From assembly GCA_030613045.1 (NCBI GenBank), contig JAUWMS010000047.1, positions 1-10,139 on the forward strand: a DNA stretch of 10,139 bases. Reading direction: 5' to 3'. The notes below the pieces were generated by a model. The model had not been told where the DNA came from. It saw only the letters and a list, made by a program, of their open reading frames with translations, and did no database searches. This document shows, in pieces, positions 1 to 5,266 of this stretch. The stretch's first letter is position 1. Each line of letters opens with the position of its first letter. The stretch is from Candidatus Latescibacterota bacterium. Lineage in GTDB: Bacteria; Latescibacterota; 4484-107. The position numbers were made by a program, and so were the translations under genes.

Positions 1-220
1 CCATGCATGGTTGGCGCATCGCAGGACGGTTCGTCTCTTTCCCGATCTGCGAGGAGTGGATTACGTAGTATTGGATACGCATCGGCCCTTGTGTTTGCTG
101 TATCAGCCGGCCACGCGGGAAGCCTTTTTCGGGAAATTGAATGAAATTCGGAAAAATTTTGAGACGGTGGTGGATTGGGATGGTTTTTTGATTTTGCGAA
201 GAGCAGGGATCAGGGATTAG
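1..220 (+). CDS. DUF2079-like membrane protein, C-terminal end (partial)
   Basis: The reading frame enters from the left edge (first full codon at base 2) and stops at TAG 218-220, so only about 72 C-terminal residues are visible. They contain HRRTVRLFPDLRGVDYVVLDT and end in DGFLILRRAGIRD. Charged HR near the start, then LFP, then an (A/V)DYVxLDT strand and a terminal DGFxLLRR are what I know from the soluble C-terminal tail of DUF2079 polytopic membrane proteins, GT-C-like enzymes of uncertain sugar substrate. The membrane part lies outside the window. The last codons and the stop lie inside a GRRRTCA heptamer array that starts at 206, so residues AGIRD are repeat-encoded rather than native family sequence. 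The next gene, a GT39-like enzyme, begins 72 bases later, which fits a shared transcript. Family assignment from a short tail is moderate. Confidence 0.6.
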   Translation, partial: HAWLAHRRTVRLFPDLRGVDYVVLDTHRPLCLLYQPATREAFFGKLNEIRKNFETVVDWDGFLILRRAGIRD

Positions 221-296
221 GGGGCAGGGGTCAGGGATCGGAGGTCGGAGGTCGGGGGCCAGAAGTCAGAAATCAAGAATCAGAGGCCAGAAATGG
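206..296 (+). repeat. Heptamer array, 13 units, consensus GRRRTCA
   Basis: Thirteen contiguous 7-base units can be read without a gap: GGGATCA, GGGATTA, GGGGGCA, GGGGTCA, GGGATCG, GAGGTCG twice, GGGGCCA, GAAGTCA, GAAATCA, AGAATCA, GAGGCCA and GAAATGG. The phase is exact although the units diverge. The TAG stop of the upstream gene (218-220) falls across units 2 and 3, and the ATG at 293 that opens the next reading frame lies in the last unit. The array therefore fills the whole junction between the two genes. Confidence 0.85.
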
Positions 297-1894
297 AAAA
301 AACCTTACGAACCACTCACCACTCACCACTCACCAATCACCAACAACCAATCACCAGTCACCACTCACCAGTCACCACTCACCAATACACTATATTTAAG
401 AAAGTAGATACGCTTGTTTGGATAGCGGCCTTATTTGCAGGTCTGTGGCTAATGGGCGTCGGGCTGAACACCCAGCTTTACGTAGGGGATGAGGTTTTTC
501 ATTATCGGCTGGCCAAGGCCATTTATGCCGGGCCATGGCGGCCTTTGTACGATCCGCTCATTCATTCGTCCGGGATCGCGAAGTTCGATTACGTCAATGC
601 GATGCTGTGGCATACGCTGTTGGCGATCTTGTGGAAGCTGACGGGGGTCTCCTTTGCGGTGGCCCAGGCTTACCAAGCGGGCTACTATGTGCTTTTGGTG
701 GTGGGCACCTATCTTCTGGCAAAAACGTTGTACGACAGGAAAATGGGGCTGGTCGCCGCCATGATCGTGGCCACGGTGCCGATGATGGTGAGCTTCAGCG
801 TGCTGTTTTACATGGATATTCCGGTCACGGCCCTGTCGGTATTTTGCTTGTTTCTGATCGCCAAAAGACGCTATCGGTGGGCAGGCGCGTTTTTGGGATT
901 GGCTTTTCTCACCAAGCGGAACGCCTATTTACTGGCGCCGGGTTTCACGTTTCTGGCGGTCTATTTCGGAAATCCGGGATGGAAGGAGCGGGTCAAAAGG
1001 GGGCTTTCTTTTCTCGTTCCTTTGGGGGGGATCGTACTTCCGGAGTTCTGTTTCAGATATTACAAATTCGGGACCTTGACGGGATTTACGGAGATCGAGC
1101 CGATCTATCCCAACCCTCCGCTCGATCGCAATTGGCTGGTGGCCGGCGCAGGCAATCCGCTCAGTTGGGTCCAATACTTCGGGATCGTGCTCCTTCTTCT
1201 CATGGTGGTGTACGTGGTCCGAAGGGCGTACAGCAAACGGGACCTTTTTCTCTGGATTTCTGTCGCCGGTTATGTGTTTTTTTACCTGATCTCGTTTCGG
1301 GGCTGGTACGATGTGCGGTATCTTGCGCCGGTGACGCCTTTTGTGGCCGTGTTGGCTGCGAAAGGGTGGGCCGGACTTCGGAGTCGATACGTTAAGGGAG
1401 TGCTGTTGGGGATCGGACTGTTGCAATTCGGGGCGGTTTCGTATTACGTGTACGTGCATAGACAGATTCCGCCCGCGGTGCAGGAGGGCTTCGAGTACAT
1501 CCGGGCGCATACGACCGAGGACGAGCGGATTATGTATCCGGAGGTAAATCTTGCCGAGTGGACGGGGCGACCGATGATGTGGCGAAGCCGGATTTCGTTG
1601 GTGGAGCTTCCCTATCTCTTCTGGAAGGCGGATGCTGAGGAGGCGGGGCGTATCCTGAACCGATATGGAATCGGTTATATTCTGGTTCAAAAGTCCCGGA
1701 TATACGACGACAGCAAGGCGCATCATTTGGGGGGATATCCCCAATCGTTTGTTAAGAAGTTGCCTGCATTCCCATTCTTGAAGCTGGTCTTTGAGAACGA
1801 GGCGCTGAGTTTATGGAGGATGGATGAAAAGGCGAAGACGAAAAAGGGGCGGGAAGACGAGGTACGGTTTCGGTTGAAATCCACGCTGCCTTAG
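293..1894 (+). CDS. GT-C family glycosyltransferase (GT39/ArnT-like), membrane
   Basis: The 533-residue protein has an N-terminal helix at about residues 39-58, then VGDEVFHYRLAKAI with acidic D66-E67 in the first outside loop, the usual place of the catalytic/metal acidic pair in GT-C enzymes of the GT39/PMT/ArnT group. Many hydrophobic helices follow, including GLAFLTKRNAYLLAPG and YDVRYLAPVTPFVAVLA, both typical of the family. A soluble C-terminal domain starts near EGFEYIRAHTTEDERIM. Such enzymes move a sugar from a polyprenyl-phosphate donor to an acceptor outside the cytoplasmic membrane. The start is odd: the only ATG before the first helix is 293, with no convincing ribosome site, and it forces translation of the ACCAnTC array as residues 7-33 (THHSPLTNHQQP...). 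The next in-frame ATG (residue 54) would cut the first helix. An unusual start between 388 and 410 is possible. Substrate is unknown. Confidence 0.8.
   Translation: MEKTLRTTHHSPLTNHQQPITSHHSPVTTHQYTIFKKVDTLVWIAALFAGLWLMGVGLNTQLYVGDEVFHYRLAKAIYAGPWRPLYDPLIHSSGIAKFDYVNAMLWHTLLAILWKLTGVSFAVAQAYQAGYYVLLVVGTYLLAKTLYDRKMGLVAAMIVATVPMMVSFSVLFYMDIPVTALSVFCLFLIAKRRYRWAGAFLGLAFLTKRNAYLLAPGFTFLAVYFGNPGWKERVKRGLSFLVPLGGIVLPEFCFRYYKFGTLTGFTEIEPIYPNPPLDRNWLVAGAGNPLSWVQYFGIVLLLLMVVYVVRRAYSKRDLFLWISVAGYVFFYLISFRGWYDVRYLAPVTPFVAVLAAKGWAGLRSRYVKGVLLGIGLLQFGAVSYYVYVHRQIPPAVQEGFEYIRAHTTEDERIMYPEVNLAEWTGRPMMWRSRISLVELPYLFWKADAEEAGRILNRYGIGYILVQKSRIYDDSKAHHLGGYPQSFVKKLPAFPFLKLVFENEALSLWRMDEKAKTKKGREDEVRFRLKSTLP
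311..387 (+). repeat. Heptamer array, 11 units, consensus ACCAnTC
   Basis: Eleven contiguous units: ACCACTC three times, ACCAATC, ACCAACA, ACCAATC, ACCAGTC, ACCACTC, ACCAGTC, ACCACTC and ACCAATA. It starts 15 bases after the GRRRTCA array ends and lies within the reading frame of the GT39-like enzyme. The same family returns at 4725-4820, there in both orientations. Confidence 0.9.
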
Positions 1895-1950
1895 CGAGCA
1901 TGTCGTTGCGATCTTTAATGGACGATCGGGGAATGGTTAAAGGGGCTGAA

Positions 1951-2586
1951 ATGAGGGAAAAATGGGACGATTACTGGAATAGAAATGAGCGTACAAGATT
2001 CACCAGGGTGAGTTGGTCCAAGAGGAGGATCATTGGCATTTTGGATGAGTACGTTAAGGATGGTTTGGTGGTGCTTGATGCTGGCTGTGGGTCGGGATTT
2101 TTTTCCAATTATTTTATATCCAGCGGATGCCGTGTATATTCCTTAGATTATTCCGCGCGTGCTTTAGGCGTGGCAAGAAGGTTGACAAGAGACAGGTCTG
2201 AAAGTTACTTACAGAGAGATCTATTGGATAAACGCCTGACTGAAGAGTTTGAGCATTATTTTGATATCATATTTACCGATGGATTGTTTGAGCATTTCCC
2301 GGAGGATAGCCAGAGAAATATCCTCGATGGGTTTGTAACGATGAAGAAAGAAGACGGGTTGATAGCCACTTTTGTACCGAACAAGTTCACCTTGTGGACC
2401 TTGCTCAGGCCGTTGTTTATGCCGCAGATTAAAGAGGTTCCTTTCACTCTAAGCAGGTTAAAAAGCCTGCATTCCAGATGTCAAATACTCAGGAGCGGCG
2501 GGTTAAATATTTTACCTGTTCGGCACTCTCCTGACAAACTAATTGGCCGATATTTTGGCATGCTTCTTTATATAATCTGCACATAG
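1951..2586 (+). CDS. Class I SAM-dependent methyltransferase
   Basis: The Rossmann motif I VLDAGCGSGFFS is clear, followed by motif II with acidic YSLDYS (the ribose-binding position), a DIIFTDGLFEHF stretch in the motif IV region and DGLIATFVPNKF in the motif V/VI region. The N-terminus MREKWDDYWNRN is typical of small methyltransferases in polysaccharide clusters, so a sugar or glycolipid acceptor is likely; the substrate cannot be read. I chose ATG 1951 (211 residues) because AAGGGG lies 5 bases upstream. The frame is open to ATG 1900, only 5 bases after the previous stop, giving 228 residues, but that start lacks a ribosome site. Two 60-base lines of the gene count about 33-38% G+C while the flanking genes are clearly above 50%, and AGA/AGG and AT-ending codons are common. 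This suggests a separate origin. Confidence 0.85.
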   Translation: MREKWDDYWNRNERTRFTRVSWSKRRIIGILDEYVKDGLVVLDAGCGSGFFSNYFISSGCRVYSLDYSARALGVARRLTRDRSESYLQRDLLDKRLTEEFEHYFDIIFTDGLFEHFPEDSQRNILDGFVTMKKEDGLIATFVPNKFTLWTLLRPLFMPQIKEVPFTLSRLKSLHSRCQILRSGGLNILPVRHSPDKLIGRYFGMLLYIICT

Positions 2587-2647
2587 TTAGTTAGTGCGTG
2601 ATGAGAAAGAGGAACACAACGTTCCATCCGAGAAGAAGAGCGAAAAG

Positions 2648-3682
2648 ATGGGGAATGGAAAGCCGAATGTCCAAACAAAATTTATGGGAGTGTGTTCTAT
2701 TGTCATCCCCGCGTACAACGCCGAACAGACGATTGCCGAGGCTGTCGCAGCTTGCCTGGCCCAGGATATTCCGAACGACGAGCTGGAGGTGATCGTGGTG
2801 GACGACGGCTCCACCGACGCTACGGCCCGGATCGTCCGGGAATTTCCGGTGCGGGTTCTCCGTCAGGAAAATGCGGGGCCGGCGAAAGCGCGAAATGCGG
2901 GTTGGCGGGCGGCTCGGGGGGAACTTATTTGTTTTACGGATGCGGACTGTGTGCCGCATCCGGATTGGGTCTCCAAATTGATGGCGGCGTACGACGGGGA
3001 AGGACGGATCGGGGCGGTGGGCGGAAGTTACGACATCGCCAATCCGGGAAGTTTGCTGGCGGAATGTGTGCATCAGGAGATTGTCTCCCGGCACGCGGGG
3101 ATGCCTCGCAAGGTCAGGGCATTGGGGGCATATAATCTTTCTGTGCGGAGATCCATCCTAAAGGAGATCGGAGGATTCAGCGAGGCGTATCGTTTCGCCA
3201 GCGGGGAGGACAACGATCTGTGCTACGAGATCATAAAGCATGGCTATGGGCTGATTTTTGAGCGGGAGGCGCTGGTGGCGCATCATCATCCGGAGCACCT
3301 CGGACGGTATCTCAAGGAGCAGGCGCGGCACGGATACTGGCGGGTGAAGCTCTACGAGCGGCATCCGGCTATGATGCGGGGGGACGATTATACGTCGCGG
3401 AAGGATATAGTGGAGCCTCCGTTGTGTTTGGTGGTATTGGGAGCGTTGGTTTTCATCCGGGCGCCGGTTATGGGCTGGATTTTTGCGGGCGCGTTGCTTT
3501 TGGATGTGGGATTGCAGTTCGGGATGGCCTGTCGGATTTGTCGGAGGGAGCGGCGGCTGAAGTTTGCGTATTTGGCATGGGTGACGTTTTTAAGGGGTTT
3601 TGCGCGGGGGTTGGGGATGTTGTGGGGGGTGGTGAGACGGGTTATTGGGTTTCTCTGGCCTCTTGGTACGGCACGCTTATGA
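2648..3682 (+). CDS. GT2 family glycosyltransferase with C-terminal membrane segments
   Basis: A GT-A fold catalytic domain begins at CSIVIPAYNAEQTI (about residue 16). The nucleotide-binding VVDDGSTD has Asp 52-53, the metal-binding DxD is FTDADC (D98, D100), and ASGEDNDL supplies the ED catalytic-base motif. Conserved GAYNLSVRRSIL and GGF before it fit GT2 enzymes acting on lipid-linked or membrane acceptors. After about residue 255, hydrophobic stretches (PPLCLVVLGALVFI, VMGWIFAGALLLDVGL and a last one near LRGFARGLGMLWGVV) suggest two or three membrane helices. Transfer of a sugar from a nucleotide donor on the cytoplasmic side is the family role; the sugar is unknown. The frame is open to GTG 2594, eight bases after the methyltransferase stop. 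ATG 2648 has a weak purine-rich site (AAGAAGAG) and ATG 2684 has none, so the start is uncertain. Confidence 0.88.
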   Translation: MGNGKPNVQTKFMGVCSIVIPAYNAEQTIAEAVAACLAQDIPNDELEVIVVDDGSTDATARIVREFPVRVLRQENAGPAKARNAGWRAARGELICFTDADCVPHPDWVSKLMAAYDGEGRIGAVGGSYDIANPGSLLAECVHQEIVSRHAGMPRKVRALGAYNLSVRRSILKEIGGFSEAYRFASGEDNDLCYEIIKHGYGLIFEREALVAHHHPEHLGRYLKEQARHGYWRVKLYERHPAMMRGDDYTSRKDIVEPPLCLVVLGALVFIRAPVMGWIFAGALLLDVGLQFGMACRICRRERRLKFAYLAWVTFLRGFARGLGMLWGVVRRVIGFLWPLGTARL

Positions 3683-3687
3683 TGGAA

Positions 3688-3766
3688 AGTAAACCGTTCT
3701 TGTTGTAAACTATTTTTGGTTTACTAATGAGTAAACCAAAAAAGGAGTAAACCAATAAAGTTTACT
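3688..3766. promoter_or_regulatory. Cluster of six GTAAAC boxes, operator-like
   Basis: Six copies of (A)GTAAAC(C) or its complement occur in 79 bases: 3688-3695, 3705-3710, 3718-3725 (complement), 3730-3737, 3746-3753 and 3760-3766 (complement). The third and fourth form a perfect 13-bp stem (3713-3725 with 3730-3742, loop AATG). The fifth and sixth form AGTAAAC-n7-GTTTACT. The stem is followed by A rather than T, so it does not look like a terminator for the + strand. Palindromic boxes just ahead of a strong ribosome site suggest repressor binding. No regulator can be named. Confidence 0.5.
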
Positions 3767-3781
3767 GAGGGGAGGGCTTTG

Positions 3782-3888
3782 ATGCGTCCGGTTTTTCCAG
3801 TGGGCGTTCCGGTGACCGGAGAGGATCTGATCGGAGGGGACAAGTTTTTCGGGAGTATTTGAGGTTGATGGAAGAGGAAGAGATTTAG
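3782..3888 (+). pseudogene. Possible remnant of an AAA-type ATPase gene (5' end only)
   Basis: A strong ribosome site (GGGGAGGG, 5 bases before ATG 3782) opens a 26-codon frame, MRPVFPVGVPVTGEDLIGG then DKFFGSI, stopped by TGA 3860-3862. A -1 shift near 3859 continues as LRLMEEEEI, ending at TAG 3886. The pattern P-x-G-x-P-V-x-GEDLIGR-(E/K)-x-F-x-x-I-L-R-L-(L/M)-E-E is what I recall from the N-terminus of stand-alone archaeal-type AAA ATPases, just before their Walker A motif. No Walker motif follows, so only a frameshifted stub would remain. It may also be a genuine 26-residue peptide. The family match is from memory of the motif and is tentative. Confidence 0.35.
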
Positions 3889-3952
3889 AAATGTCGTAAC
3901 CCAAAGTCCATAGCAAATTCCTTCCAAGCCTCAGGGGAAAGCAGGGAAAGGC

Positions 3953-3998
3953 TTTGATATTTGGGCTTTGAAATTTGACATTCTTTTGGCATTTGGGC
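3953..3998 (+). repeat. Heptamer array, six units of TTTGnnn
   Basis: Units TTTGATA, TTTGGGC, TTTGAAA and TTTGACA are contiguous (3953-3980), then TTCT interrupts, then TTTGGCA and TTTGGGC (3985-3998). The array ends 19 bases before ATG 4018 of the following glycosyltransferase, where a ribosome site would be expected. Bases 3975-3980 read TTGACA, but no -10 box stands at the right distance. Confidence 0.7.
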
Positions 3999-4017
3999 GC
4001 TGCAATTGGGTATTCCT

Positions 4018-4719
4018 ATGGAACAAAAAACCCTCATCATTATCCCGGCCTATAACGAGGCCGCCTCCATCCGGGAGGTGATCACCGGTCTGAAGGCCAG
4101 CGTGCCGCGTGCGGATGTGCTGGTGGTCAACGACGGCTCAAGGGATAACACGTCGGAGATCGCGCGAAAAGAAGGGGCGATGGTGCTGGATCTGCCCTTC
4201 AATATGGGGATCGGCGCGGCCGTGCAGACGGGTTTTTTGTTTGCGGAGCAGCGGGGATACGATGCGGCGGTGCAGGTGGATGGAGACGGCCAGCATGATC
4301 CGGCGGACGTTCCCGCGCTGCTGAAGGAACTGTTTGAGACCGAGGTCAACGTGGTGATCGGGTCGCGGTACCTTCGGAGGAATGGGTACGTCTCGACCAT
4401 ACTGCGGCGGATCGGGATTCGCTTCTTCGCGTTTTTTCTCTTTCTGTTGACTCGAACCTACGTCGGCGATCCCACGTCGGGATTCCGGGCCATGGATCGC
4501 GAGGCCATCCGTTTCTTTTCGGCAGGGTATCCGTCGGATTATCCGGAGCCGGAGGCGTTGATCCTGCTGCATAAGAAGGGGCTGAAGGTGGCCGAGGTGC
4601 CGGTGACGATGCGCCCGAGAAGCGGGGGATCCTCTTCTATCAGGTTGGCCAAAGCGTGCTATTATATGTTCAAGGTGACGCTTTCCGTGGGTATGGGGAT
4701 GTTCAAACGGGTGGAGTAA
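4018..4719 (+). CDS. DPM1/GtrB-like GT2 glycosyltransferase (polyprenyl-phosphate sugar synthase type)
   Basis: The 234-residue protein opens with TLIIIPAYNEAASIREVI, followed by VLVVNDGSRDNTSE (D39), the metal site QVDGDGQHDP (D88, D90), VVIGSRYLRR, DPTSGFRAMDREAI and VAEVPVTMRPRSGGSSS. This order and the short length without C-terminal membrane helices match the DPM1/DPG-synthase branch of GT2, which transfers a hexose from a nucleotide donor to polyprenyl phosphate on the cytoplasmic side. ATG 4018 is preferred over TTG 4006 because the fold starts immediately; neither has a good ribosome site, the upstream bases being heptamer repeat. The partner downstream is a DUF2304 protein, a pairing known for this GT2 branch. 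Together they probably feed the lipid-linked sugar donor to the GT-C enzymes of the cluster. Which sugar is made is not readable. Confidence 0.9.
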   Translation: MEQKTLIIIPAYNEAASIREVITGLKASVPRADVLVVNDGSRDNTSEIARKEGAMVLDLPFNMGIGAAVQTGFLFAEQRGYDAAVQVDGDGQHDPADVPALLKELFETEVNVVIGSRYLRRNGYVSTILRRIGIRFFAFFLFLLTRTYVGDPTSGFRAMDREAIRFFSAGYPSDYPEPEALILLHKKGLKVAEVPVTMRPRSGGSSSIRLAKACYYMFKVTLSVGMGMFKRVE

Positions 4720-4724
4720 AGACG

Positions 4725-4752
4725 GGTGAGTGGTGATTGGTGATTGGTGACC
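4725..4752 (+). repeat. Heptamer array, four units GGTGAnT (inverse of ACCAnTC)
   Basis: GGTGAGT, GGTGATT, GGTGATT and GGTGACC, starting 5 bases after the stop of the GT2 gene. These are the reverse complement of the ACCAnTC family seen at 311-387 and face the ACTCACC units at 4786-4820. Confidence 0.85.
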
Positions 4753-4772
4753 CGATTTCGGATTGCGGATTG
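4753..4772 (+). repeat. Three units of CGGATTG (inverse of the AATCCGA family)
   Basis: CGATTT, CGGATTG and CGGATTG lie in phase between the two inverted ACCAnTC-type arrays. They are the reverse complement of the AATCCGA heptamer found inside the TMTC-like gene at 5709-5743, so two repeat families are spliced together here. Confidence 0.7.
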
Positions 4773-4785
4773 ACCTCTCCGTCCC

Positions 4786-4820
4786 ACTCACCACTCACCA
4801 CTCACCACTCAATACTCACG
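4786..4820 (+). repeat. Heptamer array, five units ACTCACC
   Basis: ACTCACC three times, then ACTCAAT and ACTCACG. It is a phase-shifted ACCAnTC array in the orientation opposite to 4725-4752, so the two can pair. Confidence 0.85.
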
Positions 4821-4841
4821 GTTTTTTTGAGGAGGCGCACC

Positions 4842-5198
4842 ATGTTTTCCAGACTCCAGTTGGTTTTTGTGGGAAGTTCGCTGCTCCTCTTGTTGGTGCT
4901 GTTCGAGTTGATTCGACGGCGAAAGCTGGAGGAGCGGTATGCTTTGCTGTGGATCATCACGGGAGGGGCTTTTTTAGTGGTGTCCCTCCGGACGAGTATC
5001 CTGGATCGGATCGCCGGACTCCTTGGGGTGCTCGTTCCGGCCAATGCCTTGTTTCTGTTCGGACTGGTGTTTATGATCGTCCTGGTCTTGAGCTTGACGA
5101 TAGTGCTGTCGGCTCTGACGCGCAAAAACGATCGGCTGAGTCAGCGGCTGAGCTTGCTGCAATTTGAGGTGGAGGAGTTGAGGGCAGAGAGAAAGTGA
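4842..5198 (+). CDS. DUF2304 small membrane protein
   Basis: The 118-residue protein has a first helix (LQLVFVGSSLLLLLVLFELI), a basic turn RRRKLEERYALLW, a second helix (IITGGAFLVVSL), then a third (ANALFLFGLVFMIVLVLSLTIVL) and a polar, probably coiled-coil tail (LTRKNDRLSQRLSLLQFEVEELRAERK). The E-L-I-R-R-x-K-L-x-E-x-Y-A-L-L-W signature, the P-x-N-A-L-F-L centre and the length are those of DUF2304. These proteins are typically encoded beside DPM1-like GT2 enzymes and probably anchor or assist them at the membrane. The start at ATG 4842 has a strong GAGGAGG site 6 bases upstream. The frame is open further to 4737, but that part is repeat DNA. The stop codon overlaps a possible GTG start of the next gene (GTGA, 5195-5198), suggesting translational coupling. 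Confidence 0.87.
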   Translation: MFSRLQLVFVGSSLLLLLVLFELIRRRKLEERYALLWIITGGAFLVVSLRTSILDRIAGLLGVLVPANALFLFGLVFMIVLVLSLTIVLSALTRKNDRLSQRLSLLQFEVEELRAERK

Positions 5199-5266
5199 GC
5201 AAGTGGGAGAGGGACGAATGGATGACCCTTCGAACTGAGGAGACCATGAGTCAAGGAGATCAGAAA

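Larger units (their letters stand above)
3683..4017. other. Junction between two GT2 genes: operator-like boxes, gene remnant, heptamers
   Basis: This 335-base gap holds three things described separately: clustered GTAAAC boxes (3688-3766), an ATPase-like coding remnant with a strong ribosome site (3782-3888) and a TTTGnnn heptamer array (3953-3998) running almost to the next start codon. No complete gene is visible on either strand; reverse-strand frames of 67-68 codons here show no family features. Confidence 0.7.
4725..4828 (+). terminator. Long repeat-built hairpin followed by seven T (terminator-like or attenuator)
   Basis: GTGAGT at 4726-4731 can pair with ACTCAC at 4814-4819, and the GGTGAnT units can pair in several registers with the ACTCACC units, giving an imperfect stem of 20 or more base pairs closed by a loop of about 30 bases. 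Two G and then T7 (4822-4828) follow directly. This has the shape of an intrinsic terminator between the DPM1-like GT2 gene and the DUF2304 gene. Because these genes normally work together, partial read-through is more likely than a hard stop. Confidence 0.45.

Noticed and set aside
206..387. CRISPR-like array
   Set aside because: Units are 7 bases, directly contiguous and without spacers; no cas genes are visible.
929..1744. 271-codon open frame on the minus strand
   Set aside because: Antisense shadow of the GT39-like gene, with no recognisable domain.
3975..4017. Promoter built on TTGACA at 3975
   Set aside because: No -10-like hexamer lies 16-18 bases downstream, and the hexamer is one variant of the TTTGnnn repeat.
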